A stretch of DNA of 64,000 nucleotides from Flavobacterium sp. HJJ (GCF_015351475.1 NZ_JADKPR010000014.1:62001-126000); one strand, 5' to 3'; counted from the stretch's first letter, positions 48,815-57,642 are shown. The notes: generated by a model not told the origin, from the sequence alone. A program made the numbers and translations.

Positions 48815-48846
48815 AAAAAAAGCCTCTCGATTGAGAGGCTTTTTTT
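48815..48846 (-). terminator. Bidirectional terminator after tRNA-Gln
   Basis: A 14-bp stem (48815-48828 with 48833-48846) with a GATT loop: GCCTCTC/GAGAGGC flanked by A and T runs. It ends the tRNA-Gln transcript and can also stop readthrough from the Usp gene. Confidence 0.85.
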
Positions 48847-48847
48847 G

Positions 48848-48918
48848 TTGGTCTACTAGGACTCGAACCTAGAAAGACTGCACCAAAAACAGTTGTGTTA
48901 CCATTACACCATAGACCA
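48848..48918 (-). tRNA. tRNA-Gln (anticodon TTG)
   Basis: On the minus strand a 7-bp acceptor stem (TGGTCTA/TAGACCA), D arm with GGTAA loop, anticodon stem ACTGT/GCAGT with loop TTTTGGT (anticodon TTG, Gln), 4-nt variable loop and T arm CTAGG-TTCGAGT-CCTAG fold as a cloverleaf. The CCA end is not encoded. The exact 3' end (discriminator base) is taken as 48848. Confidence 0.95.
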
Positions 48919-48950
48919 GCTTTTCTGCGAGCATTTCTGCTTAGCGAGTG

Positions 48951-48981
48951 CAAATTTAGAACAAATTCCTAGTTGTGCAAA
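48951..48981 (-). promoter_or_regulatory. Promoter of tRNA-Gln
   Basis: On the minus strand TTTG (48978-48981) and TAAATTTG (48951-48958) are 19 bp apart, the optimal Bacteroidota promoter. The predicted start is about 25-30 bp before the mature tRNA. Confidence 0.7.
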
Positions 48982-49182
48982 CTTTTTTTGCCTTTTTCTT
49001 CAAAAAAATTGAAACAAATTTCAATTTAAAAATCAAAATCTGATTAAAACATTGAATTACAAAGCCTTTACCAAAATGATTATTTTCAATAAAATTATAA
49101 TAATGCGACTTCACTTTAAAAAAAAAAACATTTTCTTTGTATCACTTTTTAAAACATGTAAAAAAAAACAGAAGACAAGTAT

Positions 49183-52100
49183 ATGACATCATTCAATTTC
49201 AACAAATGGAATACCATTACAGGTTGGTTTGCCTTTTCAATCGCTTTAATAACTTATACGCTTACTGTTGAGCCTACCATGAGCTTTTGGGATTGTGGAG
49301 AATATATTGCTACTGCTGCAAAACTAGAGGTTGGGCATCCGCCAGGAGCACCTTTGTTCCAAATGATTGGTGCTTTCTTTGCAATGTTTGCTTTAGACAA
49401 AGAACATATTGCATTGATGGTAAACATGACATCTGTATTTTCAAGTGCTTTCACCATATTATTTATGTTTTGGTCATCAACTATAATTTTGAAAAAAGTT
49501 ATAAGTCAGTATACCGAAATAAACAGCAGTAATGCTATTGTAATACTTGGAAGTTCTTTAGTAGGTTCGCTTGCTTATACTTTTTCGGACAGTTTTTGGT
49601 TTAATGCAGTAGAAGCTGAAGTTTATGCAATGGCCAGTTTATTAATTTCTCTGCTTTTATGGCTGGGATTACGCTGGGAACAGGATATGGATACTCCTAG
49701 AGGTCATAAATGGTTATTGTTAATTTCACTTGTAGTTGGATTATCATTTGGAGTGCACTTCATGGCCTTGTTAACTATTCCTGCTATTGGATTTTTATAT
49801 TATTTTAAAAACTACAAAGTAGTAACAGTAAAAAATTTCATAATTGCCAACATTGTAGTTGTTTCTGTTTTACTTTTCATCTTCAAATTATTATTACCTT
49901 TAACAATGGCTTTCTTTGGTAAAACCGAAGTCTTCATGGTTAATTCAATGGGACTGCCTTTTAACTCAGGAACTATTTTTGTAACACTGCTTCTAATAGC
50001 TTTCTTCTATTTTGGATTGAATTATACCCGCAGTAAAGGATTAGTACACTATAACACTCTTATTCTTTGTATTCTTTTCATTCTTATAGGATTTTCAACA
50101 TGGCTGATGTTGCCAATTCGTGCCAATTCTGAAACTGTCATCAATGAAAACAAACCATCTGATGCTGCCGAAGTTTTAGCATATTACAACAGAGAGCAAT
50201 ACGGAGTTAACCCATTATTTTATGGTCCTCAATACACCGAGGCTTTTACAGGATTAGACCCAGAAACTCCATATTTAGACAAAGCTCCTAACTACGAGAG
50301 AGATTACAAAACCGGCAAATATGTTATTGTAAACAATTACAAGAATGCCGAACAAAATTCAGACAACAGCCAAAAAACAATTCTTCCAAGAATGTGGAGC
50401 ACAGAACATATTGAAAACTATATTAACTTCACACATCCGCCGGCATTTAGAATAAATCCAAACCATGATTATGATGAAGATCTTGTAAAATATGGATTGG
50501 ATCCAAGCAAATTAAGTGAAGAAGATTACAACAAAGCAGTTGCACAATTAAAAAATGAAACTGAAAAAACGGTATCTGAGTTCAGACAGGCTTATGCTCA
50601 AAAACAAATTGACAATGAAGGATATGTTGCTTTTCTAAAACATTATAGCGACTATTTAATTATAGAAAAACCAACCACCGCAGACAACTTCAGCTTTATG
50701 TTCGAATACCAATTTGGATACATGTACTGGAGGTATTTAATGTGGAATTTTGTTGGAAGACAAAACGACGAACAGGGCAGATATGACTATCTTGACGGAA
50801 ACTGGATAAGCGGTATTCCATTTGTAGACAATTTACACTTAGTTTCTCAAGACAATTTACCAACAGATACTTTAAACAATAAAGGAAGAAACGTATATTT
50901 CTTTTTACCATTTATACTTGGGTTAATTGGAATTATGCATCATGCGAGCAAAGACAGAAAAAGCTTTTATGTTTTATTAGCACTTTTCCTTTTTATGGGA
51001 ATTGCGTTAAAAATATACCTGAACGAAAGACCATTTGAACCGCGTGAAAGAGACTATGCCTTAGTAGGATCATTTTACGTATTTGCCATTTGGATAGGTT
51101 TTGGCGTATATTCATTATATGAAAGTTTTCAAAAATACCTTTCTCCAAAAATTGCAGGTCCTGTATTCATAGGAGCTTCATTATTGGTAGCACCAGTATT
51201 AATGGCTTATCAAAACTGGGATGATCACGACCGTTCAGGGAAATACACAGCAACCGCTATGGCAAAAGCCTATTTAGAATCATGTGATCCAAATGCTATT
51301 TTATTTACCATTGGAGATAACGACACATTTCCTCTTTGGTATGCTCAGGAAATAGAAGGCATCCGTACCGATATTAAAATTGTAAATACAAGTTTATTTA
51401 TGACAGATTGGTATATTGATCAAATGAAGAGAAAAGCATATCAATCCAATGCCCTGCCAATTTCATTTACACATAATGAATATGTGGGAGATAAACTTGA
51501 CTATGTAGCACATATTCAAAAAACCGAAAGCCGCTGGGATTTACCCGCTTTTATAAAATTCATAAAAGACCCTAGATCTACTGTAGAAATGCAAAATGGA
51601 CAAACCATACATTTTTATCCGACTAATAAAATCAGAATTCCTATTAATAAAGACAACATTATAAAGAACAAAATTGTCAATCCAAAATTATACGATTCAA
51701 TTGTTCCTTATATTGATATTGATATAAAAGGAAGTGCCATCTACAAAAACAGACTGATGATGCTTGACCTTATCAACAACAACAACTGGAAAAGACCTGT
51801 TTATTTTAGCGGAGGCGCATTTGATGCGGAAGATTATTTATGGATGAAAGATTATCTTCAATTAGAAGGTATGGTTTATAAATTAGTTCCAATAAAAACA
51901 GCATTCACTGAAGATTCTGGTCAAATGGATATGGGACGAATTGACACTGAAAACATGTATGCCAAAGTAATGGCGTGGGATTGGGGGAACAGCGACAGTG
52001 ACAAAATATATCATGATCCAGAAACGCGCAGAGAAAGTCTTACTTACCGAATGAATTTGGCCCGATTGATGAAACAGCTGATCGCTGAAGGAAAAATTGA

Positions 52101-52458
52101 CAAAGCCAAAAAAATCATTGAGTTAGCAATGACAAAAATGCCTTTGGAAAAATTTGGATATTACTCCTTAGTTGAACCATTTGCTAAAGGTTACTATGAT
52201 GTTGGCGAAAAGGCTAAAGCACATGATTTATTAGAAAAATTGATAAACAAATATCGCGAAAACCTTAATTATTATGCCAAATTAGCTCCTTCAGAACAAT
52301 CTGATGTAAGTATTGAAATCATTACCGACATTGAGCGTTACAGAAGCTTGTTGACCGTAATGCAGGAAAGTAAAGATCAGGCATATTACAATTCAAGTAA
52401 AAAAACATTTAACACTTATATTGAAATATTTGCCCGATTTGGACGCAAAAAAGAATAA
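49183..52458 (+). CDS. DUF2723 polytopic membrane protein (putative glycosyltransferase)
   Basis: Protein of 1091 residues. The first half has about a dozen helices with the DUF2723 motif MSFWDCGEYIATAAKLEVGHPPGAP (residues ~32-56; the acidic and Gly-His-Pro residues are the conserved ones), resembling the GT-C fold of protein O-mannosyltransferases. The C-terminal half (about 690-1091) is soluble and contains ILFTIGDNDTFPLWYAQE. CAZy places the family in GT117. It probably moves sugars from a lipid carrier to proteins or glycans outside the membrane; the acceptor is unknown. It has its own terminator. Confidence 0.85.
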   Translation: MTSFNFNKWNTITGWFAFSIALITYTLTVEPTMSFWDCGEYIATAAKLEVGHPPGAPLFQMIGAFFAMFALDKEHIALMVNMTSVFSSAFTILFMFWSSTIILKKVISQYTEINSSNAIVILGSSLVGSLAYTFSDSFWFNAVEAEVYAMASLLISLLLWLGLRWEQDMDTPRGHKWLLLISLVVGLSFGVHFMALLTIPAIGFLYYFKNYKVVTVKNFIIANIVVVSVLLFIFKLLLPLTMAFFGKTEVFMVNSMGLPFNSGTIFVTLLLIAFFYFGLNYTRSKGLVHYNTLILCILFILIGFSTWLMLPIRANSETVINENKPSDAAEVLAYYNREQYGVNPLFYGPQYTEAFTGLDPETPYLDKAPNYERDYKTGKYVIVNNYKNAEQNSDNSQKTILPRMWSTEHIENYINFTHPPAFRINPNHDYDEDLVKYGLDPSKLSEEDYNKAVAQLKNETEKTVSEFRQAYAQKQIDNEGYVAFLKHYSDYLIIEKPTTADNFSFMFEYQFGYMYWRYLMWNFVGRQNDEQGRYDYLDGNWISGIPFVDNLHLVSQDNLPTDTLNNKGRNVYFFLPFILGLIGIMHHASKDRKSFYVLLALFLFMGIALKIYLNERPFEPRERDYALVGSFYVFAIWIGFGVYSLYESFQKYLSPKIAGPVFIGASLLVAPVLMAYQNWDDHDRSGKYTATAMAKAYLESCDPNAILFTIGDNDTFPLWYAQEIEGIRTDIKIVNTSLFMTDWYIDQMKRKAYQSNALPISFTHNEYVGDKLDYVAHIQKTESRWDLPAFIKFIKDPRSTVEMQNGQTIHFYPTNKIRIPINKDNIIKNKIVNPKLYDSIVPYIDIDIKGSAIYKNRLMMLDLINNNNWKRPVYFSGGAFDAEDYLWMKDYLQLEGMVYKLVPIKTAFTEDSGQMDMGRIDTENMYAKVMAWDWGNSDSDKIYHDPETRRESLTYRMNLARLMKQLIAEGKIDKAKKIIELAMTKMPLEKFGYYSLVEPFAKGYYDVGEKAKAHDLLEKLINKYRENLNYYAKLAPSEQSDVSIEIITDIERYRSLLTVMQESKDQAYYNSSKKTFNTYIEIFARFGRKKE

Positions 52459-52483
52459 TTATCTGATATAAATCAAAACAATT

Positions 52484-52522
52484 AAAATGTAGTGCAACTA
52501 AAAAAGGCACTACATTTTTTTT
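52484..52522 (+). terminator. Intrinsic terminator after the DUF2723 gene
   Basis: A perfect 12-bp stem (52484-52495 with 52507-52518, core ATGTAGTGC/GCACTACAT) with an 11-nt loop is followed by a T run. Confidence 0.85.
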
Positions 52523-52555
52523 GCTTAAAATTGAATTTAATTGTACTATTGAATT

Positions 52556-53194
52556 ATGAAATTCTATTGGATTAAGACAAATACGTTTATAAAAAAAATA
52601 TTCTCCAATTTTACATGGGATATTCCCAATGCAGAGAATAAAATCTACCTCACTTTTGACGACGGGCCAACTCATGAAGTAACTGAATGGGTTTTGGAAG
52701 AACTAAAAAAGCATCAGGCAAAAGCAACATTTTTTTGCATTGGAAAGAATATAGAAAACAGCCCAGGTTTATTTCAAAAAGTAATCAATGAAGGTCATGC
52801 AATAGGAAATCACACTTTTAATCATTTTAATGGCTGGAAAACAAAAGCAGATGATTATTTAACAAATGTCACAGAATGTCAAAATCTCATCGACAAACTG
52901 CATCCTGAAAACAGCAGATTATTCCGTCCGCCATATGGCAAAATAAAAAAATCACAATCTAAAGAATTGCGAAGACTGGGTTACAAAATAATCATGTGGG
53001 ATGTTCTCAGTGCCGATTTTGACCAAACCATAACACCAGAAAAATGTCTTGAAAACGTACTCAAAAATACTGTTTCGGGAAGTATAATTATTTTCCACGA
53101 CAGTGTAAAAGCTTATAAAAATCTGAAATATGTACTCCCTCGGTCATTACAAATCCTAAAAGAAAGAGGTTTTACATTTGACACAATCCATTAA
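52556..53194 (+). CDS. Polysaccharide deacetylase (NodB/CE4 family)
   Basis: Enzyme of 212 residues with the CE4 motifs: TFDDGPT (motif 1, catalytic Asp and metal Asp), IGNHTFNH (metal His-His), RPPYGK (motif 3), DVLSADFD and IIIFHDS (motif 5 His). It removes acetyl groups from N-acetylglucosamine polymers, such as peptidoglycan or exopolysaccharide. There is no signal peptide, but a basic N-terminus. It starts 34 bp after the DUF2723 terminator. Confidence 0.92.
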   Translation: MKFYWIKTNTFIKKIFSNFTWDIPNAENKIYLTFDDGPTHEVTEWVLEELKKHQAKATFFCIGKNIENSPGLFQKVINEGHAIGNHTFNHFNGWKTKADDYLTNVTECQNLIDKLHPENSRLFRPPYGKIKKSQSKELRRLGYKIIMWDVLSADFDQTITPEKCLENVLKNTVSGSIIIFHDSVKAYKNLKYVLPRSLQILKERGFTFDTIH

Positions 53195-53207
53195 AAACAA
53201 GGATTAT

Positions 53208-53504
53208 CTACAATTGTTCTTGTACAATTCCAATTAAAGTATTGGCATCAAGCTCGCCGGATTGTCTCCAGATCATCATTCCTTCTTTATATATCATCAA
53301 GGTAGGCAAGCCTTTAATACGCAGTGCTTCGGCCAATTCTTGATTTTTATCTACATCTATCATGATAACTTTTACTTTATCTCCAAGCGCAGCTGCTACA
53401 TCTTTTATAACAGGATGCATCGAAAGTGACGGCTCGTTCCAATCTGTGTAAAAATCTATCAACACAGGAACTTGTACATTTATAAGTTCTCCAAATTTTG
53501 ACAT
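53208..53504 (-). CDS. Thioredoxin-fold protein lacking the CxxC active site
   Basis: Protein of 98 residues with full thioredoxin layout (VPVLIDFYTDWNEPSLSMHPVI, then VKVIMIDVDKNQELAEALRI, KGLPTLMIYKEG with the cis-Pro). At the active site WCGPC is replaced by WNEPS and the protein has no cysteine at all. It therefore cannot act as a disulfide reductase and probably has a binding or chaperone role. It is convergent with the deacetylase gene (13 bp between stops). Confidence 0.88.
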   Translation of the reverse strand: MSKFGELINVQVPVLIDFYTDWNEPSLSMHPVIKDVAAALGDKVKVIMIDVDKNQELAEALRIKGLPTLMIYKEGMMIWRQSGELDANTLIGIVQEQL

Positions 53505-53577
53505 AAAACCAAAATATTAAATTTCTATTAGTTCCAAAAAGAGATATTTAGGTTACAAATTTAGCATTTTAAACCAA

Positions 53578-54813
53578 TTATGCTAATTTTTCTCCTTTTA
53601 TTAGTTGAATAACTGTAATCTCAGGCATAATCCCCACTCTGCCAGGATATGCATGAAAACCGAAACCTCTGTTTACATAAACGTATCTCCCTAAGTTTTC
53701 ATATAATCCTGCCCATTGCTTATACACATATTGTGCCAGACTCCATTTGAAAACACCTGGAATTTCAATACCAAACTGCATTCCATGCGTATGACCGGAC
53801 AATGTTAACTGAAAATGCTTATCATCATGCTGCACCACTTCGTTCCAGTGGCTTGGGTCATGGCTCATTAAAATTTTAAAATCCTCTTTGGTTAAATGCT
53901 GCGAAGCTTTCTTTAAATCTCCTGCCTGTTTAAAATTTTTGCCCCAGTTTTCTACTCCTACCAATGCAATTTTTTCTCCGTCTTTTTCAATAAAAGTATG
54001 CTCATTCAATAACAGCTGAAAACCAATATCTCCATACAATTTTTTGATTCCTTCAAAGTTTTCATCTTTAGCTTTCTGCGAAGGCCAGGTCACGTATTCT
54101 CCATAATCATGGTTCCCAAGCACCGAAAATTTGCCATATTTATGCTCCTTAATTCTGTTGAAAGTCTCAATCCAAGGATGCATTTCTTTGGCATGCGTAT
54201 TAACGATATCTCCTGTAAACAAAATCAAATCCGAATTCTGTTCATTAACCAAATCAATTGCGTAACTGATTTTCTCAGGATTATCAAAACTGCCGCTGTG
54301 CACATCAGAAATTTGAGTTATTGTAAAACCATCAAAAGCATCTGGCAGATCAGGGAAATGCACCGCTTGCTTTATGACTTTAAAATTATATTTCCCTTCA
54401 AATATTCCATAAATCAGCGACAGAAAAGGAATAGCTGCTAGGCCCAAACCTATTTGGCTTACAAATTTACGTCTCGAAGGCAAAAAATCAGCTTTGTTGT
54501 TATTATCGATAAAATAATTAACTGCACCTGCTGCTATACGAAACACATCTTCGCCCAAAAGAATAATCATTGTTACAATTTTTGGAACATAAACCAAAAG
54601 CAGCAGTCCCATGGTAAACATAGTCTGCTTAGTCTGCCCGACCGAACGGTCAAACTGTGTAAAAGAATAAAGGATAAAAGCAAAAAGAAGAAAACTTATT
54701 ACTTGATAAGAAATCAGCATCCATCGCATCTTAATCAAAGTTTTGACAGCTTGGAATGCATAAAGCTCAATAATAAAAAGAACAGCTCCGAAAAAAAATA
54801 AACGTAGAATCAT
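53578..54813 (-). CDS. Membrane-bound metallophosphoesterase (YkuE-like)
   Basis: Protein of 411 residues from the ATG at 54813 (a TTG ten codons earlier is less likely). Four helices lie in the first ~140 residues, then a Tat-like stretch SRRKFVSQIGLGLAAIPFLS. The calcineurin-type phosphoesterase domain (about 165-405) has ISDVHSG, FTGDIVN, LGNHDYGE, and GHTHGMQ, all the metal ligands. Related proteins act on nucleotides or on UDP-lipid precursors; the substrate here is unknown. Confidence 0.9.
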   Translation of the reverse strand: MILRLFFFGAVLFIIELYAFQAVKTLIKMRWMLISYQVISFLLFAFILYSFTQFDRSVGQTKQTMFTMGLLLLVYVPKIVTMIILLGEDVFRIAAGAVNYFIDNNNKADFLPSRRKFVSQIGLGLAAIPFLSLIYGIFEGKYNFKVIKQAVHFPDLPDAFDGFTITQISDVHSGSFDNPEKISYAIDLVNEQNSDLILFTGDIVNTHAKEMHPWIETFNRIKEHKYGKFSVLGNHDYGEYVTWPSQKAKDENFEGIKKLYGDIGFQLLLNEHTFIEKDGEKIALVGVENWGKNFKQAGDLKKASQHLTKEDFKILMSHDPSHWNEVVQHDDKHFQLTLSGHTHGMQFGIEIPGVFKWSLAQYVYKQWAGLYENLGRYVYVNRGFGFHAYPGRVGIMPEITVIQLIKGEKLA

Positions 54814-54885
54814 TATTTTAAAAAATTTTACACAAAGTAACAACTAATGAAAACGTTAAGGTTTTATATTATCATAATTTTAACG

Positions 54886-54917
54886 CAAAAAAAGGGAGTA
54901 AATTTCTTTATCCCCCT
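54886..54917 (-). terminator. Intrinsic terminator after small secreted protein A
   Basis: On the minus strand AGGGGG-(A)-TAAA pairs with TTTA-CTCCCT around a GAAA tetraloop (54893-54917), with one bulge and one G-U, followed by seven T. It lies about 75 bp after the stop of the 65-residue gene. Confidence 0.7.
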
Positions 54918-54991
54918 CTTTCCGTCTATTAAAACCAACTTTTAATGCTTTTTTAGTCAATGACCTAATAAACCACTGACTGAAAAAACAA

Positions 54992-55189
54992 TTATTTTTT
55001 TGCAGTTGTAGTTTCGGCAGCTGTAGTTTTAGCAGCTTCAGCTTTGTGAGCTTTTTTGGTTTCTTTTTTAGCTTCTTTTTTAACCGCTTTTGTTTCTTTA
55101 GCCGGAGTAGTTTGAGCTGGTGCAGTTTGTGCACTTACCATAACTGTTGTTCCTAAAGCTACTGCCAATACCATCAATAATTTTTTCAT
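54992..55189 (-). CDS. Small secreted lysine/alanine-rich protein A
   Basis: Protein of 65 residues with a typical signal peptide (1-20, ending MVSA) and a mature part of about 45 residues with 12 Lys, many Ala and Thr and no hydrophobic core; probably disordered and highly basic. The signal peptide is alike that of the 63-residue protein at 57643-57834 (xxLLM-L-AV-LGT--MV-A), as are the promoter and operator. It lies 107 bp downstream of the histidine kinase gene. The composition resembles the acid-shock protein Asr of enterobacteria, but homology is not claimed. Confidence 0.8.
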   Translation of the reverse strand: MKKLLMVLAVALGTTVMVSAQTAPAQTTPAKETKAVKKEAKKETKKAHKAEAAKTTAAETTTAKK

Positions 55190-55234
55190 GATCTTAAATT
55201 TTTAAAATTGTTAATTCGTTTATTAATTATAGGT

Positions 55235-55278
55235 CAAAGCTATGCATGCTAGATGAAGATTAGATGAAGTTTTGACCT
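55235..55278 (-). promoter_or_regulatory. Promoter and 11-bp direct-repeat operator of small protein A
   Basis: On the minus strand: -7 element TAGCTTTG (55235-55242). Two copies of CTTCATCTA (55261-55269 and 55250-55258) start exactly 11 bp apart, covering the -33 region where no TTTG is present. AGGTCAAA (55231-55238) and TTTGACCT (55271-55278) form an inverted repeat enclosing the site. This looks like an activator-dependent promoter bound by an OmpR-type regulator, probably the one encoded at 56819-57493. Confidence 0.7.
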
Positions 55279-55296
55279 GTCTGAAAAAATTAACAT

Positions 55297-56631
55297 TTAA
55301 TTAGATTTTGGCTCTTTTGCAAAGAATAAAAGAAAAGTGGTACCAACATTTATTTCAGATGAAATTTCAATCGCAATATGGTGGAATTGAGCAATACTTT
55401 CAACAATTGCAAGCCCTAAACCCTGCCCTTCCTGATCTGTGCTCACTCTGGTAAATCGCTTAAAAACATTCTGCTGCTGTTTTTCATTCATTCCAATTCC
55501 TGAGTCAGATATTGATATAAAATATTTTCCATCCAAAAACCCATCAGCAATTTCAATTGTACCCAATGGCTTATTGTATTTGATTGCATTTACAATCAGA
55601 TTATAAAAAAGAATATGCATTAAGGTTCTATTTCCTTTAAAATTAAAATGATGCTGTAGTTTTTTATCAAAAGACAATTCTTTATCATCAATTCTGTCCT
55701 GTAAATCGCTTACCAAATCAGTAATTATTGCATCAAAATCAATCACTTCATTCGCTTCATACTGATTGTTTTCGATTTTTGAAATCAGCAGCAGATTAGC
55801 AATTATCTTTTTCAACAAATCCAATGTGCTTAATGAACTCACAATTTTGTCCACGGCACCATCATTCAAAGACTCGTTTTGAAGCAGATTCTCAAATTTG
55901 TTTTTCAATAATGCAATCGGAGTCAGCAGTTCATGGGAAACATTGCCTATAAACTGTTTTTCTTTCTTAAACAATTCACTGATTCTATCCATCATTTGGT
56001 TTAAAACCGTATCCAGTTCCTGAAAATCTGTAGAATGTGTTTTTATCGGAGTGTGATCAAAAGCCTCGGGTTCGTTAACATGACGGATTTTAGTATCAAT
56101 AATTTTATAAAAAGGCTTTAATAAATATTCGATATAAAAAGTATCAGCCACAAAAGTAATCACAACAATAACAATCAAAACCATTATAAAGAAAAGCCTA
56201 ATTACGAAAGTCAGGTCATTAATTTCACTCAAACTGTTCCCTATTTCTAAGAGATAATTTTCGTTTTCATACTTAAAATAATACTGAAGAATTCTATAGT
56301 CGTTGCTTTCTTCTTCAATAATTCTTGGTTCAGTAACAAAAAGCGTCTGATTTATTTTACCAGCGGAAGGCATTCTGGAAAGCACAAGAAACTCGCTGTG
56401 TAAAGTCGAAAAACTAGCGTATGTTTCAGAAGTATCATTCCGAACTATGAAATCATTTATTTCCTCCTTATCTAAATGGTCAATGAATTTCTGCTTTTTC
56501 TCCAGCAGACTTTTATTAATATGATTGTAAACCACTTTTTCAACCAAAACAGGAAGCATCAGCCACAAAACCAATATCAGCAGTAAACGCGATAATGCAT
56601 TAAAAATAGCCAGCTGATGTTTGATTTTCAT
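55297..56631 (-). CDS. Sensor histidine kinase of a two-component system
   Basis: Membrane kinase of 444 residues: helix 1 (about 10-33), an extracytoplasmic sensor region of about 110 residues, helix 2 (about 143-166), then a HisKA domain with His233 in NVSHELLTPIALLK and a HATPase_c domain (N-box YNLIVNAIKYN, G1 ISDSGIGM, G2 GQGLGLAI). It pairs with the OmpR-type regulator 187 bp upstream; a palindromic repeat lies between. The sensor region has no recognised domain. Targets are probably the two small secreted protein genes. Confidence 0.93.
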   Translation of the reverse strand: MKIKHQLAIFNALSRLLLILVLWLMLPVLVEKVVYNHINKSLLEKKQKFIDHLDKEEINDFIVRNDTSETYASFSTLHSEFLVLSRMPSAGKINQTLFVTEPRIIEEESNDYRILQYYFKYENENYLLEIGNSLSEINDLTFVIRLFFIMVLIVIVVITFVADTFYIEYLLKPFYKIIDTKIRHVNEPEAFDHTPIKTHSTDFQELDTVLNQMMDRISELFKKEKQFIGNVSHELLTPIALLKNKFENLLQNESLNDGAVDKIVSSLSTLDLLKKIIANLLLISKIENNQYEANEVIDFDAIITDLVSDLQDRIDDKELSFDKKLQHHFNFKGNRTLMHILFYNLIVNAIKYNKPLGTIEIADGFLDGKYFISISDSGIGMNEKQQQNVFKRFTRVSTDQEGQGLGLAIVESIAQFHHIAIEISSEINVGTTFLLFFAKEPKSN

Positions 56632-56703
56632 ACTTTAATAATTATGAGTTTCAGTTTTACATAAAGCTTATTGCTCAATGTCATTAAATTAAACTTAATT
56701 TCT

Positions 56704-56769
56704 TCTCGCAAAGGCGCGAAGTCGCAAAGTTAGGATCAGATTTCTTTGCGTCTTAGCGTCTTTGCGAGA
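56704..56769. repeat. Palindromic intergenic repeat between regulator and kinase
   Basis: Arms of 26 bp (56704-56729 and 56744-56769) are 23/26 complementary: TCTCGCAAAGGCGCGAAGTC followed by GCAAAG, and the mirrored CTTTGCG...CTTTGCGAGA. Inside the arms CGCAAAG units repeat. I recognise this as a REP-like element common in flavobacterial intergenic DNA. In RNA it would form a long hairpin inside the regulator-kinase message. Confidence 0.75.
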
Positions 56770-56818
56770 TCTATCCTTTTACAAACTCTAGTAAGAAATC
56801 CTTAAGCCTAAAGCCAAT

Positions 56819-57493
56819 TTAGGCATTAATTCTATAACCAACATTTCTAACCGTTTCAAACCACTCAATTTTACTGTGCTTATCCAGTTTTTTTCTAAGA
56901 TTCCGAACATGAACATCAATAAAATTAGAATCCGAATTCACCTCCAGAATATCTCCCCAAATATGTTCAGTCAACTGCAGACGGGTTATAACCCGATTTT
57001 TATTCAAAACCAAATACTGAAAAATATCAAATTCCTTTTTGGTGAGATTAATTGGAATTTCGGCATAACTTACCTTGTAATCCTGCAGTTTCAGACTAAA
57101 ACCATGAACATCCAGCTGATTCACCGTGTACCCGTGCATTCTGCGGATAATCGCAAACAAACGCGCACCCAATTCGGTCAAAGCAAAAGGTTTTGTCAAA
57201 TAATCATCCGCACCAAGCTGTAATCCGTTTATCCGGTCTTCCAGTTCGCCTTGGGCAGTAATGATAATTACCGCAGCTTTAGACTCGGTTTTCCGAATCT
57301 CTTTCAAAATATCAAAACCGCTTCCGTCTGGCAGACCCAAATCCAAAAGCATAATATCATAATCGTTGCTGTTGATTTCTTCCAAAGCCTCTTCGCAATT
57401 CTTCGAAACTTTACAGATATAACCACTTCCCGAAAGATATTCTTTCACCTCTACAGCCAACTCGGGATTATCTTCAACAATTAGAATTTTCAT
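56819..57493 (-). CDS. Response regulator, OmpR/PhoB family
   Basis: Protein of 224 residues from the ATG at 57493 (KILIVEDN follows; upstream codons add no receiver sequence). The receiver domain has the acidic pocket ED (7-8), phosphorylated Asp51 in MLLDLGLPDGSG and Lys101 in LTKPF. The C-terminal winged helix (about 125-222; LTKKEFDIFQYLVLNKNRVI, FIDVHVRNLRKKLDKH) binds DNA, usually as dimers on 11-bp direct repeats. Such repeats occur before both small secreted protein genes flanking this system. Confidence 0.95.
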   Translation of the reverse strand: MKILIVEDNPELAVEVKEYLSGSGYICKVSKNCEEALEEINSNDYDIMLLDLGLPDGSGFDILKEIRKTESKAAVIIITAQGELEDRINGLQLGADDYLTKPFALTELGARLFAIIRRMHGYTVNQLDVHGFSLKLQDYKVSYAEIPINLTKKEFDIFQYLVLNKNRVITRLQLTEHIWGDILEVNSDSNFIDVHVRNLRKKLDKHSKIEWFETVRNVGYRINA

Positions 57494-57547
57494 AACGAAG
57501 CACAATTTACAACCATATTCTTTTAAAAATTTGATGTATCTAAAATA

Positions 57548-57577
57548 CAAAAAAGCCAGTAAATGACTCTACTGACT
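57548..57577 (-). terminator. Terminator-like hairpin between small protein B and the regulator gene
   Basis: On the minus strand AGTCAGTA (from 57577) pairs with TACTGGCT (to 57554), one G-U, around an 8-nt loop, followed by five to six T. It may limit readthrough from the 63-residue gene into the regulator and kinase genes. Confidence 0.6.
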
Positions 57578-57642
57578 TTGATAAAACAATTAACCCTTTT
57601 CTTTTGCTCCCATCCTCAATGCAGGCAAAACAAAAACATCAA

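Noticed and set aside
48729..48953. 74-codon minus-strand frame containing 'GLWCNGNTTVFGAVFLGSSPSRPT'-like text
   Set aside because: This is a translation of the tRNA-Gln gene and its terminators, a familiar false frame.
54880..55134. 84-codon minus-strand frame rich in Lys and Leu
   Set aside because: Its start region is the other frame of small protein A, whose low-complexity codons create it; it lacks a signal peptide and runs through a terminator.
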